Assembly (NCBI RefSeq): GCF_900167525.1
Contig: NZ_FUZQ01000001.1
Span: 124,001 to 188,000 of the forward strand
Reading direction: 5' to 3'
DNA: 64,000 bases
Origin: Krasilnikoviella flava
GTDB lineage: Bacteria > Actinomycetota > Actinomycetes > Actinomycetales > Cellulomonadaceae
Shown here: positions 45,593 through 55,375 of the stretch, piece after piece
How positions within the stretch are numbered: position 1 is the first letter of the stretch
Layout: each line of letters starts with the position of its first letter
Notes under the pieces: model-generated
What the model was told of the DNA's origin: nothing
The model's input: the letters and a program-made list of their open reading frames with translations, nothing else
The model's database searches: none
Translations under genes and position numbers: made by a program

Positions 45593-47008
45593 TCAACCCA
45601 GGTCGAGCGCGAGCAGGTCGTCGACCGTCTCGCGCCGCACCAGGACGCGCGACGTGCCGCCCGCGACCGCCACCACGGGCGGCCGCGTCAGCAGGTTGTA
45701 GTTCGAGGCCATGGACCGCCCGTAGGCGCCCGTGACGGGGACGGCGAGCAGGTCGCCCGCGCGCACGTCGCCCGGCAGCTGCACCTCGTGCACGACGATG
45801 TCGCCGCTCTCGCAGTGCTTGCCCACGACGCGCGCGAGCACCGGCTCCGCGTCCGAGACCCGGCCCACGAGCTCCGCGTGGTACTGCGCCTCGTACAGGG
45901 CCGGCCGGATGTTGTCGCTCATCCCGCCGTCGACCGACACGTACGTGCGGACCCGGCCGTCGTCGAGCGCGACGGGCTTCACCGTGCCGACCGTGTAGAG
46001 CGTGAGCCCGGCCGGTCCGACGACGGCGCGACCCGGCTCGATCGAGATCCGCGGCAGGGGCGTGCCGAGCTCGCCGCAGACCGCGGCCACCGCGCCCGCG
46101 ACGTCCTTGGCGATGCGGTCCGGGTCCAGCGGCACCTCCCCCGGCAGGTACGCGATGCCGTAGCCGCCGCCGAGGTCGACATCGTCGACGAGCACGCCGG
46201 TGCGCTCCGCCAGCTCCGCGCGCAGCCGCAGCACGACCTGCGCCGCCGCCTCGAAGCCCGCCGGGTCGAGGATCTGCGAGCCGATGTGCGAGTGGATGCC
46301 GAGCAGGCGCAGCCCGGGCCGCTCGACGACGGCGAGCAGCGCCCGCATCGCGGGGCTGTCCGTCGTCCCGACCGGCGCGTCCTGAGCCTGTCGAAGGGCG
46401 ACCGACGGGGCGGCGTTCACCGAGAGCCCGAACTTCTGGTCCTCGTGCGCGGTGGAGATGTACTCGTGGCCGCCGGCGTGCACCCCGGTGGTGACGCGCA
46501 CCATGACGGGCGCGACGACGCCGCGGGAGGCCGCGAGCGCCGCGACGCGGTCGATCTCGACGAGCGAGTCGACGATGATCCGCCCCACGCCGGCGTCGAG
46601 CGCGGCCAGGATCTCGGCGTCCGACTTGTTGTTGCCGTGCAGGCCGATCTCCGCGCCGGGCACCCCGGCGCGCAGTGCGACGGCGAGCTCGCCGCCCGAG
46701 GCCGTGTCGACGCGCAGCCCTTCCTCGCGGGCCCAGCGCGCCACCGCGACCGTGAGCAGCGCCTTGCCCGCGTAGTAGACGTCGACGCCGGTGCCGACCT
46801 CGGCGAACGCCGTCGCGAACGCCGTCCGGTAGCCCCGGGCGCGGGCGCGGAAGTCCGCCTCGTCCAGGACGTACGCGGGGGTGCCGTGCCGGGCCGCGAG
46901 CGCGTCCACGCCGACCCCGGCCACCGCGACGACGCCGTCGTCACGGCGGCGCACGCCGGTCGACCAGGGCACGCCGAGCATGCCCGTCGCGGCCTCGGAC
47001 CGGGTCAC
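45593..47008 (-). CDS. lysA: Diaminopimelate decarboxylase
   Basis: 471 residues from GTG 47008, overlapping the argS stop by 4 bp. Final step of lysine synthesis, PLP-dependent. The PLP lysine is in YYAGKALLTVA (about 82); HSHIGSQI, DLGGGYGI, EPGRAVVG and KHCESGD are conserved. Residues about 203-210 (VALRQAQD), between HEDQKFGLS and the next helix, are encoded by a dispersed repeat (46381-46397) inserted in frame. This is a surface region in the family, so activity is probably kept. Confidence 0.95.
   Translation of the reverse strand: MTRSEAATGMLGVPWSTGVRRRDDGVVAVAGVGVDALAARHGTPAYVLDEADFRARARGYRTAFATAFAEVGTGVDVYYAGKALLTVAVARWAREEGLRVDTASGGELAVALRAGVPGAEIGLHGNNKSDAEILAALDAGVGRIIVDSLVEIDRVAALAASRGVVAPVMVRVTTGVHAGGHEYISTAHEDQKFGLSVNAAPSVALRQAQDAPVGTTDSPAMRALLAVVERPGLRLLGIHSHIGSQILDPAGFEAAAQVVLRLRAELAERTGVLVDDVDLGGGYGIAYLPGEVPLDPDRIAKDVAGAVAAVCGELGTPLPRISIEPGRAVVGPAGLTLYTVGTVKPVALDDGRVRTYVSVDGGMSDNIRPALYEAQYHAELVGRVSDAEPVLARVVGKHCESGDIVVHEVQLPGDVRAGDLLAVPVTGAYGRSMASNYNLLTRPPVVAVAGGTSRVLVRRETVDDLLALDLG
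46381..46397. repeat. Dispersed repeat core CCTGAGCCTGTCGAAGG inside lysA
   Basis: The sequence CCTGAGCCTGTCGAAGG is a palindrome-like half of a repeat widespread in high-GC Micrococcales genomes; here it sits within lysA without breaking the frame (it reads ALRQAQ on the coding strand). Confidence 0.7.
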
Positions 47009-48672
47009 ATCCGCTCCGGGGCCGAGACGCCGAGCAGCTCGAGGCCGTTGGCCAGCACCTGACGGACGGCGTCGTTCAGCCACAGGCGGGTGCGGTGCGT
47101 GTCCGTGACCTCCTCGTCCGGGTACGGCGTCACGCGGCACTCCTGGTACCACTTGTGGTAGTCCGCGGCCAGGGACTCGAGGTACCGCGCGACGCGGTGC
47201 GGCTCGCGCAGCTCGGCGGCCTGGGACACGATCCGCGGGAACTCGGTGAGCGCGCCGACCAGCGCGGCCTCGGTCTCGTGGGTGAGGAGAGCCGGGTCGA
47301 AGGCGTCGGAACCGTCGGGGGCGACGCGCACGACGGCGCGGTCGGCCGCGTTGCGGTCGACGGCGCAGGTGCGCGAGTGCGCGTACTGCACGTAGTAGAC
47401 GGGGTTGTCGTTGCTCTGCTTGAGCATCTCCTCGCCCGACAGGGACAGCGGCGAGTCCGCCGGGTAGCGGGCGAGTGAGTAGCGCAGCGGGTCCGAGCCC
47501 AGCCACTCGATGAGGTCGTCCATGTACAGGGCGTTGCCGCGGCGCTTGCCCATGCGCTCGCCGCCGATGTTGACGAGCTGGCCGATGAGCACCTCGATGT
47601 TCGCCTCCGGGTCGTCGCCCGCGCACGCGGCGATGGCCTTGAGGCGGTTGATGTACCCGTGGTGGTCGGCGCCGAGCAGGTAGATCTTGCCCGGGAAGCC
47701 GCGGTCCTTCTTGGACAGGTAGTAGGCGGCGTCGGCGGCGAAGTACGTGGGCTCGCCGTTCGCGCGGATCATCACGCGGTCCTTGTCGTCGCCGAAGTCG
47801 GTCGTGCGCAGCCACACCGCGCCGTCGACGTCGAAGACGTGGCCCTGCTCGCGCAGGCGGGCGACGGCCTGCTCCACGGCGCCCGACTCGTGCAGGGTGC
47901 GCTCGGAGAACCACACGTCGAAGTGCACCCCGAAGGCGTCGAGGGTGCGGCGGATCGCCTCGAGCTGCGCCTGGTAGCCGAGCTCGCGCGCCGTCGTGAG
48001 TGCCTCGTCGGCGGGCAGGGAGAGGAGGTCGGGCTCCTGCTCGAGCACCTCGGCGGCCCGCTCGACGACGTACTCGCCCGGGTACCCGCCCTCGGGCACG
48101 GCCTCGCCCTTCGCGCGGGCGATGATCGACGCACCGAACTTGTCCATCTGCGCGCCGGCGTCGTTGATGTAGTACTCGGCCGTCACGTCTGCGCCGGCGG
48201 CGCGCATGATCCGCGCCAGGGCGTCACCCAGGGCGGCCCAGCGGGTGTGGCCGATGTGCAGCGGGCCCGTCGGGTTGGCCGAGATGTACTCGAGGTTGTG
48301 CACCTGGCCCGCGAGGGCGTCCGTGCGGCCGTACGCGTCGCCGGCCGTGACGATCGTGCGCGCGAGCTCGCCCGCGGCGCCCGCCTCGAGCGTGATGTTG
48401 AGGAAGCCCGGCCCGGCGACGTCGGCCGCCTTGATCCCCGGCGTCGCCGCGAGACGCGCCGCCAGGTCCTCCGCGAGGGCCCGCGGCGTGGTGCCCGCCT
48501 TCTTCGCGAGCTGCAGCGCCACGTTCGTGGCCCAGTCGCCGTGCTCGCGCTGCCGGGGTCGCTCCACGTGCACCGAGGCCGGGACGGCGTCGGCGGGCAG
48601 GGCGAGGGTGCCGTCGGCCACGGCCGAGGCGAGGGCAGCGCTGAGTGCTCCGGAGAGCTCGTCGGGGGTCAC
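47005..48672 (-). CDS. argS: Arginyl-tRNA synthetase
   Basis: 555 residues from GTG 48672. Class I synthetase: the HIGH motif is in ISANPTGPLHIGHTRWAALGD, followed by YYINDAGAQMDKF and LGADHHGYINRLKA. The KMSKS loop is replaced by ERMGKRRGN, as is normal for many ArgRS. The anticodon-binding C-terminal domain ends with VLANGLELLGVSAPERM. A tRNA-Arg gene lies divergently 119 bp upstream. Confidence 0.97.
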   Translation of the reverse strand: MTPDELSGALSAALASAVADGTLALPADAVPASVHVERPRQREHGDWATNVALQLAKKAGTTPRALAEDLAARLAATPGIKAADVAGPGFLNITLEAGAAGELARTIVTAGDAYGRTDALAGQVHNLEYISANPTGPLHIGHTRWAALGDALARIMRAAGADVTAEYYINDAGAQMDKFGASIIARAKGEAVPEGGYPGEYVVERAAEVLEQEPDLLSLPADEALTTARELGYQAQLEAIRRTLDAFGVHFDVWFSERTLHESGAVEQAVARLREQGHVFDVDGAVWLRTTDFGDDKDRVMIRANGEPTYFAADAAYYLSKKDRGFPGKIYLLGADHHGYINRLKAIAACAGDDPEANIEVLIGQLVNIGGERMGKRRGNALYMDDLIEWLGSDPLRYSLARYPADSPLSLSGEEMLKQSNDNPVYYVQYAHSRTCAVDRNAADRAVVRVAPDGSDAFDPALLTHETEAALVGALTEFPRIVSQAAELREPHRVARYLESLAADYHKWYQECRVTPYPDEEVTDTHRTRLWLNDAVRQVLANGLELLGVSAPERM

Positions 48673-48791
48673 CGGGCGATTCTACAAAGGCGACGGGCCG
48701 CCGGGTGCTCGCCGTCCGCTCGTGTGTGCCACCCGGAGCCCAGGTGCTGGTAGTCTCGTGCACCGTGCCGAGCGGTTCCGCGTCGGCGCCC

Positions 48792-48864
48792 GCGCCTGTA
48801 GCTCAGTGGATAGAGCGTCTGCCTCCGGAGCAGAAGGTCGGGGGTTCGAATCCCTTCAGGCGCA
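48792..48864 (+). tRNA. tRNA-Arg (anticodon CCG)
   Basis: 73 nt folding as a cloverleaf: acceptor GCGCCTG/CAGGCGC, anticodon stem TCTGC/GCAGA with loop CTCCGGA, anticodon CCG at 48825-48827, T-loop GGTTCGAATCC. The discriminator is A and the full CCA end is not encoded. It reads CGG codons, abundant in this GC-rich genome. Confidence 0.97.
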
Positions 48865-48877
48865 CCGAGAACGACGA

Positions 48878-48908
48878 GAACGGCCCTGGTCATCGACCAG
48901 GGCCGTTC
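48878..48908 (+). terminator. Terminator of tRNA-Arg
   Basis: A 14-bp perfect stem GAACGGCCCTGGTC/GACCAGGGCCGTTC with 3-nt loop starts 13 bp after the tRNA, followed by TTCGTGT. Confidence 0.8.
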
Positions 48909-48926
48909 TTCGTGTCCGACGGCGAT

Positions 48927-48979
48927 GACGTAGCGATTCCTGCTCGTCCCGCCGTGGGACGAGCAGGAATCGCTACGTC
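48927..48979. repeat. 24-bp perfect inverted repeat, probably terminator of the MHS transporter gene
   Basis: 48927-48950 and 48956-48979 are exactly complementary with a 5-nt loop (GCCGT). It ends 6 bp from the transporter stop codon. The stem is longer and less GC-rich than ordinary terminators in the window, so it may also be a mobile or dispersed repeat unit. Confidence 0.75.
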
Positions 48980-48985
48980 GGCCGG

Positions 48986-50494
48986 TCAGCGCGCGCCGAC
49001 GAGGCCACCCAGCGGCAGGGCGTCGAGGTCGAGGTCCGGGTTCTTCTCCTGCGTCTTCACGAGCGCCTTCGCCTCGGCGTCGGTGTCCACCGACGGCATC
49101 GAGCCCGGCAGCGGCTTGCCGGCGCTCTCCTTGACGAAGCCGACGGCGACCGCGCCGACGAGGGCGAAGCCGATGAGGTAGTAGGCCGGAGCCATGCTCG
49201 AGCCGGTGGCCTGCGTCAGCGCCTCCACGATGAGCGGCGTCGTGCCGCCGAACACCGCGAGCGCGACGTTGTACGCCAGCCCCATCGACCGGTAGCGCAC
49301 CGCGGTCGGGAACATCGCGGGGAGAGTCGCGGCCTGCACGCCGACCATGCACGCGACCGGCACGGCCATGAGGCACAGTCCCAGCAGCGTGGACCACACG
49401 TGGCCCATCGCCAGGAGCAGGAAGGCAGGCGCGGCGACGACCGCCAGCGCGCCGGCACCGAACCACAGCAGCGGGCGGCGCCCGACGCGGTCGCTGACCG
49501 GGCCGGCGACGAGGATCAGCACCGCGAGCAGCACCAGCACGGGCACGGTCAGCAGGGTGCCCGACGTCGCCGCGTAGCCGAGGGTGTCCGTCAGGTAGGT
49601 CGGCATGTAGCTGGTGAGGGCGTAGCCGGCGGTGTTCGCCACGGCCACGAGCACCATCGCGACGGCGAGCGGACGCCACTGCGAGCGCAGCGTGACCTCG
49701 CTGGGCGCCGGGACCTCGGCGCCCTGCTCCTTGGCCGCCTCGGCCGCCACCTGCTGCGCCTGGAACGCCGGCGACTCCTCGATCTTCAGGCGGAACCACA
49801 CGGCGAACGCGCCGATCGGACCGGCGATCAGGAACGGGATGCGCCACCCGCCGTCGAGCATGGCCTGCTCGCCGAGCGTCACCTGCAGCAGGGTCACCAC
49901 GACGGCGCCCAGCGCGAAGCCGAGGTAGCTGCCGAAGTCGAGGAACGACGCCGCCCAGCCACGACGGCGGTCGGGGGCGTGCTCGGCGACGAAGGTCGTG
50001 ACGCCGGCGTACTCGCCGCCGGTGGAGAAGCCCTGCACCAGCTTGAGGAGCACGAGCAGCAGAGGCGCGGCGACGCCGAGCACCCCGTACGTCGGCAGCA
50101 GGCCGATGAGGAACGTGGAGGCCGCCATCATCACGAGGGTGAAGGCGAGCACCTTCTGGCGGCCGACACGGTCGCCGATGCGGCCGCAGACGATGCCGCC
50201 CAGCGGGCGTGCCACGTAGGTGGCGGCGAAGACGCCGAGGGAGAAGAGGATCTGCACGCCGGACGACGCCTGCGGCAGGAACACGGCACCCATGGTCACG
50301 GCGAGGTAGCCGTAGACGCCCACGTCGTACCACTCCATGAGGTTGCCGACGGCGGTGCCGCCGATCGTCTTCTTGAGCATGGAGTTGTCGACGACGGTGA
50401 CGTCGGAGACGCGCAACCTGCGGCGTGCGGCCCGGGTGGCCGGGGATGCTGCGCGGCTGGTGCCGGTCGGTTCCTGCGGGAGTACGGCGGTCAT
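48986..50494 (-). CDS. MFS transporter, metabolite:H+ symporter (MHS/ProP) family
   Basis: 502 residues from ATG 50494, with a strong ribosome site GGAAGGAAAC. Twelve membrane segments. The MHS signatures are present: [20 protein letters not shown] at the first helix, [22 protein letters not shown] loop and [19 protein letters not shown]. It should import a small organic acid, dicarboxylate/tricarboxylate or betaine with protons. It is divergent from prpDBC across a 389-bp region, so a propionate-, methylcitrate- or citrate-type substrate is a reasonable guess but not shown. Confidence 0.9.
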   Translation of the reverse strand: MTAVLPQEPTGTSRAASPATRAARRRLRVSDVTVVDNSMLKKTIGGTAVGNLMEWYDVGVYGYLAVTMGAVFLPQASSGVQILFSLGVFAATYVARPLGGIVCGRIGDRVGRQKVLAFTLVMMAASTFLIGLLPTYGVLGVAAPLLLVLLKLVQGFSTGGEYAGVTTFVAEHAPDRRRGWAASFLDFGSYLGFALGAVVVTLLQVTLGEQAMLDGGWRIPFLIAGPIGAFAVWFRLKIEESPAFQAQQVAAEAAKEQGAEVPAPSEVTLRSQWRPLAVAMVLVAVANTAGYALTSYMPTYLTDTLGYAATSGTLLTVPVLVLLAVLILVAGPVSDRVGRRPLLWFGAGALAVVAAPAFLLLAMGHVWSTLLGLCLMAVPVACMVGVQAATLPAMFPTAVRYRSMGLAYNVALAVFGGTTPLIVEALTQATGSSMAPAYYLIGFALVGAVAVGFVKESAGKPLPGSMPSVDTDAEAKALVKTQEKNPDLDLDALPLGGLVGAR

Positions 50495-50883
50495 GTTTCC
50501 TTCCGTGGCCGGCGCGGCGACACGCGGTGTGTCGCAGCAGCCCGACCCGTGACAGGGAGCCGGCGCCCGCCACAAGAGCAGACGCCGAGCCCGAACATGG
50601 GCGGCTACGTTACTCAGTCTTGACTCAGATTCAAGTTCGCCGGGGCAACCGAGGACCTCGGGACCACCGGTGGCCGACGCCCTCACCTGCGACGACACCG
50701 ATCCTTGACACGCCGTTCGTGAAGCCCACCACAGGGCTCTCGACGCCCGCCTCCGCGCCCCCCGCCCCGTGCCGCTCGCTGGACCGTGCGGGCGTCGAGG
50801 GTTACGTTCTCGGGGCAGCCCGGGACCACGGGCGGCGACGGCGCCTGCGCACGATGCCTGCACCTACCGGAGGACTCCCCCGC
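50495..50883. promoter_or_regulatory. Divergent promoter region between transporter and prpD
   Basis: 389 bp without a convincing gene. On the minus strand TTGAAT, a 16-bp spacer and TAACGT (50632 down to 50605) form a plausible sigma-70 promoter for the transporter. The stretch 50610-50634 contains the repeated element ACTCAG (TTACTCAGTCTTGACTCAGA), which could be a regulator site. Upstream of prpD no clear -10 was found. Confidence 0.45.
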
Positions 50884-52401
50884 ATGATCGACCACGAGGT
50901 CCGCGTCCATCGTTCCGACGAGCAGCTCCCCCGCGAGCAGCAGCTCGCATGGAAGATCGCGGAGGTCGCGGCCGAGCGGATCGAGCCGACGCCCGAGGTC
51001 ACGGACATGGTGATCAACCGTGTCATCGACAACGCTGCCGTGGCGACGGCGTCACTCGGGCGCGCCCCGATCCTCGCGGCGCGCTCCCAGGCGGAGGCCC
51101 ACCCGGTCTCCCTCGGCGGCGCGGGCTCCACGGTGTTCGGCTCGCCCGCACGCACCAGCCCCGAGTGGGCGGCGTGGGCGAACGGCGTCGCCGTCCGCGA
51201 GCTCGACTACCACGACACGTTCCTCGCCGCCGAGTACTCGCACCCGGGCGACAACGTGCCGCCCCTGCTCGCCGTCGCGCAGCACCTGGGCCGCAGCGGG
51301 GCGGACCTGCTGCGCGGGATCGTCACCGGTTACGAGATCCAGGTGGACCTCGTCAAGGGCATCAGCCTGCACGCGCACAAGATCGACCACGTGGCCCACC
51401 TCGGGCCGTCGGCGGCGGCGGGCCTCGGGACGCTGCTCGGACTCCCTGCCGACACCGTCTACCAGGCGGTGGGCCAGGCCCTGCACACCACCACCGCGAC
51501 GCGGCAGTCGCGCAAGGGTGAGATCTCCACCTGGAAGGCCCACGCACCCGCGTTCGCGGGCAAGATGGCGGTGGAGGCCGTGGACCGCGCCATGCGCGGC
51601 CAGACCTCGCCCAGCCCCGTCTACGAGGGCGAGGACGGCGTGATCGCCTGGCTGCTCGACGGGCCCGAAGCCCGCTACACCGTGCCGCTGCCGGCCGCGG
51701 GCGAGGCCCGGCGCGCCATCCTCGACACGTACACCAAGGAGCACTCGGCCGAGTACCAGGCGCAGGCCTGGATCGACCTCGCCCGCCGCCTCGGCACCGA
51801 GCGTCCCGACCTGCGCGACCCGGCTCGCGTGACGTCGGTCGTGCTGCACACCAGCCACCACACGCACTACGTCATCGGCTCCGGCTCCGGCGACCCGCAG
51901 AAGTACGACCCGGCCGCGAGCCGCGAGACGCTCGACCACTCGATCCCGTACATCTTCACGGTCGCCCTGCAGGACGGCGCCTGGGACCACGTGGCGTCCT
52001 ACGCACCCGAGCGCGCGGGCCGCCCGGACACGGTGGAGCTGTGGCGCAAGGTCACGACCGCGGAGGACGCGGAGTGGACGCGCCGGTACCACTCCCCCGA
52101 CCCCGCCGAGAAGGCGTTCGGCGGCCGGGTGGAGATCGAGCTGGCCGACGGCTCGCGGGTCGTGGAGGAGATCGCGGTCGCCGACGCGCACCCCCTGGGC
52201 GCGCGCCCGTTCGCCCGGGAGCAGTACGTGGCGAAGTTCCGCGCGCTGGCCGCCGGGGTGCTGGCCGACGAGGAGACCGAGCGGTTCCTCGACGTCGCGC
52301 AGCGCTTGCCCGAGCTCTCGGCCGACGAGCTGTCCGGCCTCACCGTCACGCCGCTCACCGACGCGCTGGCCGCGCACCCCGTCGCGCCCGGCATCTTCTG
52401 A
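50884..52401 (+). CDS. prpD: 2-methylcitrate dehydratase, MmgE/PrpD family
   Basis: 505 residues from ATG 50884, preceded by GGAGGACT. Dehydrates 2-methylcitrate to 2-methyl-cis-aconitate in propionyl-CoA catabolism. The long MmgE/PrpD form is seen ([78 protein letters not shown]). Neighbouring prpB and prpC support this over the itaconate-pathway homologues of the family. Confidence 0.94.
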   Translation: MIDHEVRVHRSDEQLPREQQLAWKIAEVAAERIEPTPEVTDMVINRVIDNAAVATASLGRAPILAARSQAEAHPVSLGGAGSTVFGSPARTSPEWAAWANGVAVRELDYHDTFLAAEYSHPGDNVPPLLAVAQHLGRSGADLLRGIVTGYEIQVDLVKGISLHAHKIDHVAHLGPSAAAGLGTLLGLPADTVYQAVGQALHTTTATRQSRKGEISTWKAHAPAFAGKMAVEAVDRAMRGQTSPSPVYEGEDGVIAWLLDGPEARYTVPLPAAGEARRAILDTYTKEHSAEYQAQAWIDLARRLGTERPDLRDPARVTSVVLHTSHHTHYVIGSGSGDPQKYDPAASRETLDHSIPYIFTVALQDGAWDHVASYAPERAGRPDTVELWRKVTTAEDAEWTRRYHSPDPAEKAFGGRVEIELADGSRVVEEIAVADAHPLGARPFAREQYVAKFRALAAGVLADEETERFLDVAQRLPELSADELSGLTVTPLTDALAAHPVAPGIF

Positions 52402-52412
52402 GGAGCCAGCCC

Positions 52413-53324
52413 GTGCTCTACTCGACCACCACCCCCGCCGCCAAGCGCGCGGCGTTCCGCGAGCGCCTGCGGTCGGGCGAGCTGCTGCAGCTGCCCGGGG
52501 CGTTCAACCCGCTCGCGGCGCGGTTGATCCAGGAGAAGGGGTTCGACGGCGTCTACGTCTCGGGCGCGGTGGTCGCGGCCGACCTGGGTCTGCCCGACGT
52601 CGGGCTGACGACGCTCACCGAGGTCGCGACCCGCGCCGGACAGATCGCGCGCATGACGGACCTGCCCACCCTCGTGGACGCCGACACCGGGTTCGGCGAG
52701 GCGATGAACATGGCGCGCACGGTGCAGACCCTGGAGGACGCGGGCGTCGCCGGCCTGCACGTCGAGGACCAGGTGAACCCCAAGCGCTGCGGGCACCTGG
52801 ACGGCAAGCAGGTGGTGGACGAGCCGACGGCGCTGCAGCGGGTACGTGCCGCCGTCGCCGCCCGCCGGGACGGGAACCTGCTGGTCATGGCCCGCACGGA
52901 CGTGCGTGCGGTCGCCGGCCTCCCCGTGGCGGTCGACCGCGCCAAGGCCCTCGTCGACGCCGGCGCGGACGCCATCTTCCCCGAGGCCATGCGCGACCTC
53001 GCGGAGTTCGAGGCCGTCGCGAGCGCCGTCGACGTGCCCGTGCTGGCCAACATGACCGAGTTCGGCAAGTCCGAGCTGTTCACGACGACCCAGCTCGCCG
53101 ACGCCGGCGTGAGCCTCGTCATCTACCCGGTGTCGCTGCTGCGGCTCGCGATGGGTGCCGCCGAGCGCGGTCTGGACGCCCTGCGCGCCGAGGGTTCCCT
53201 GGCCGGGCAGGTGGGGAACATGCAGACCCGGGCCCGGTTGTACGAGCTCGTGGACTACGCGGGCTACTCGACTTTCGACACGGGAGTCTTCGACTTCACC
53301 CTGGACGACAACGACCACAGCTGA
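52413..53324 (+). CDS. prpB: 2-methylisocitrate lyase
   Basis: 303 residues from GTG 52413, with AGGAGCC upstream. Cleaves 2-methylisocitrate to pyruvate and succinate. The catalytic Cys motif NPKRCGHLDGK, the metal-binding VDADTGFGEAMN and VARTDVR-like MARTDVRAVAG are intact. It is 11 bp after prpD and 62 bp before prpC. Confidence 0.95.
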   Translation: MLYSTTTPAAKRAAFRERLRSGELLQLPGAFNPLAARLIQEKGFDGVYVSGAVVAADLGLPDVGLTTLTEVATRAGQIARMTDLPTLVDADTGFGEAMNMARTVQTLEDAGVAGLHVEDQVNPKRCGHLDGKQVVDEPTALQRVRAAVAARRDGNLLVMARTDVRAVAGLPVAVDRAKALVDAGADAIFPEAMRDLAEFEAVASAVDVPVLANMTEFGKSELFTTTQLADAGVSLVIYPVSLLRLAMGAAERGLDALRAEGSLAGQVGNMQTRARLYELVDYAGYSTFDTGVFDFTLDDNDHS

Positions 53325-53386
53325 CGACCCGGGGCGCCCCGGCGCCGCAGGGCCACCGCACGCCGCATCGCAGCGAAGGAGCACCG

Positions 53387-54565
53387 ATGACCGAGCACAG
53401 CGAGCAGATCCCCGGACAGGCCGACGGACCCGAGGTGCGCCGCGGGCTGGCGGGGGTGGTCGCCGACGTCACGGCCATCTCCAAGGTGGACCCCGAGACC
53501 AACTCCCTGCTGTACCGCGGCTACCCCGTGCAGGACCTCGCCGCGACCCAGCCCTTCGAGGCGGTGGCATGGCTGCTGTGGCACGGCGAGCTCCCGACGG
53601 CCGACGAGCTGGACGCCTTCCGCGCCACCGAGCGGGAGCACCGCCCGTTGGCCGACGACGTGCGCGCGGCGATCGACCTGCTGCCCGTCACCGCCCACCC
53701 GATGGACGAGGTACGCACCGCCGTCAGCGTGATCGGCGCCCGTGAGGCCGCCGGGCTGACCGCCCTGGAGGCCGCCGCCGACCGCGCCGTCAATCTCGAG
53801 CGCAGCGTGCGCCTCTTCGCGGCCCTCCCGGCCGTCGTCGCGTACGGGCAGCGCCGTCGCCAGGGTCTCCGGCCGGTGGCGCCGCGCGACGACCTGGGCT
53901 TCTCCGCGAACTTCCTGTGGACGACGTTCGAGGTCGAGCCCGACCCGGTCGTCGTCGACGCGTTCAACCGGTCGATGATCCTGTACGCCGAGCACTCCTT
54001 CAACGCCTCCACGTTCACGGCGCGCGTCATCACCTCCACCCTCAGCGACCTGCACTCCGCCGTCGTGGGCGCGATCGCGGCCCTCAAGGGCCCGCTGCAC
54101 GGCGGCGCCAACGAGGCCGTCATGGAGACCCTCGCCGAGATCGGCTCGGCCGACCGGGCCGCGGCCTGGCTCGACGACGCGCTCGCCGCGAAGCGCAAGA
54201 TCATGGGCTTCGGGCACCGCGTCTACAAGCACGGCGACTCGCGCGTGCCCACCATGAAGGCCGCGCTCGACACCCTGGTCGAGCACTACGACCGCCCGGA
54301 CCTGGGCGCGCTCTACGACGCGCTCGAGTCGGGGTTCGTGAGCCGCAAGGGCATCTACCCCAACCTCGACTACCCGTCGGGCCCGGCCTACCACCTCATG
54401 GGCTTCGACACGCCGACGTTCACGCCGCTGTTCGTCGCCGCCCGCGTCACCGGCTGGACCGCGCACATCATGGAGCAGCAGGCCACCAACTCTCTCATCC
54501 GCCCGCTGTCGGCGTACGTCGGCCCTGAGCGACGCGAGGTGCCCCGGACGTCGGCCTCGGCCTGA
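53387..54565 (+). CDS. prpC: 2-methylcitrate synthase (citrate synthase family)
   Basis: 392 residues from ATG 53387 with GAAGGAG upstream. Condenses propionyl-CoA and oxaloacetate. Catalytic residues: His in GPLHGGANEAV, His in MGFGHRVYKHGD and Asp in NLDYPSGPAYH. The small length and gene context with prpD and prpB favour 2-methylcitrate synthase over the TCA citrate synthase, although such enzymes often have both activities. Confidence 0.94.
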   Translation: MTEHSEQIPGQADGPEVRRGLAGVVADVTAISKVDPETNSLLYRGYPVQDLAATQPFEAVAWLLWHGELPTADELDAFRATEREHRPLADDVRAAIDLLPVTAHPMDEVRTAVSVIGAREAAGLTALEAAADRAVNLERSVRLFAALPAVVAYGQRRRQGLRPVAPRDDLGFSANFLWTTFEVEPDPVVVDAFNRSMILYAEHSFNASTFTARVITSTLSDLHSAVVGAIAALKGPLHGGANEAVMETLAEIGSADRAAAWLDDALAAKRKIMGFGHRVYKHGDSRVPTMKAALDTLVEHYDRPDLGALYDALESGFVSRKGIYPNLDYPSGPAYHLMGFDTPTFTPLFVAARVTGWTAHIMEQQATNSLIRPLSAYVGPERREVPRTSASA

Positions 54566-54636
54566 CCGTCCGTGGACGGGCGCGCGCCGGTCCGGCACGC
54601 CAGGTCGTTCGGCGCGGCGGCCCGCCGCGGCCCACT

Positions 54637-54642
54637 AGGCTC
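54637..54642 (+). promoter_or_regulatory. Leaderless -10 element of the CYTH gene
   Basis: TAGGCT at 54637-54642 ends 6 bp before the ATG at 54649. Such -10-to-ATG spacing indicates a leaderless transcript, common in actinobacteria. Confidence 0.5.
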
Positions 54643-54648
54643 GTCGTC

Positions 54649-55275
54649 ATGTCCGCCGACTACTCCGACTTCGAGTTCGAGCGCCGGTTCTTCGTCCGCG
54701 AGCTGCCCGACGCGCTGCGCGACGCGCCCGCCCTCATCGTCCAGTCGTACTTTCTGTCCGACGGCGGCTACGCGCTGCGCGTGCGCGTGCAGGCCACCGG
54801 CGTGGAGGCACGCCTGGGCCCGGACAGCGACGCGCGCGACGTCCTCGAGCTCTACCGCTCGCGGGTGGACTTCGCCGCCGTGACGGTCAAGGGTCCCTCG
54901 GTGGGCGGCACCCGGTACGAGGCCGAGCGCCAGCTCGACCCGCAGGTCGGCGTGGAGCTGGTCCGCCGCGGCGGCGCCCAGGTGATCAAGACGCGCTATG
55001 CCGCCTGGCTCGGCGCGGACGGCTGGTCACTCGACGTCTTCGGCGGCGCCAACGCGCCCCTCGTCGTCGCCGAGTGCGAGCGCTCGGGCCCGGTGACCGA
55101 CCTGCAGATCCCCGACTTCTGCGTCACCGAGCTCACCGACGACCGGCGCTTCTCCAACGAGTCACTCGCCGTCGACCCCTTCCGCGGCTGGTCCGCGGCC
55201 TACGCGCAGGAGCTCGCCACCCAGGGGCCCCGGTTCCGCGACGACTTCGGCGGCAACACCACCATCACCACCTGA
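54649..55275 (+). CDS. CYTH-domain protein
   Basis: 208 residues. The N-terminal DFEFERRFFVRELP is a form of the CYTH motif EIERKFLV (ExE with Arg in place of Lys), and later charged strands (YALRVRVQ, AVTVKGPSVGGTRYEAER, VVAECERSG) supply the tunnel residues that bind triphosphate/Mg2+. Family members include adenylate cyclase CyaB, thiamine triphosphatase and inorganic triphosphatase, so the substrate is likely an anionic triphosphate but undetermined. It stands alone, 83 bp after prpC. Confidence 0.85.
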   Translation: MSADYSDFEFERRFFVRELPDALRDAPALIVQSYFLSDGGYALRVRVQATGVEARLGPDSDARDVLELYRSRVDFAAVTVKGPSVGGTRYEAERQLDPQVGVELVRRGGAQVIKTRYAAWLGADGWSLDVFGGANAPLVVAECERSGPVTDLQIPDFCVTELTDDRRFSNESLAVDPFRGWSAAYAQELATQGPRFRDDFGGNTTITT

Positions 55276-55332
55276 CGGCGCCCCCGGGGCAGGCGAAAGT
55301 CGAGGCGACGCCAAGGGTGAAGGCTCAGGAGA

Positions 55333-55362
55333 GCGGGAGGTGCAGGATCCTGCACGTCCCGC
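55333..55362. terminator. 30-nt palindromic hairpin between CYTH and VanY-like genes
   Basis: The core GTGCAGGATCCTGCAC (55340-55355) is a perfect 16-bp palindrome extended by GCGGGA/TCCCGC with one mismatch. It lies between convergent genes. Confidence 0.55.
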
Positions 55363-55375
55363 GGCGGTGAGCCAA

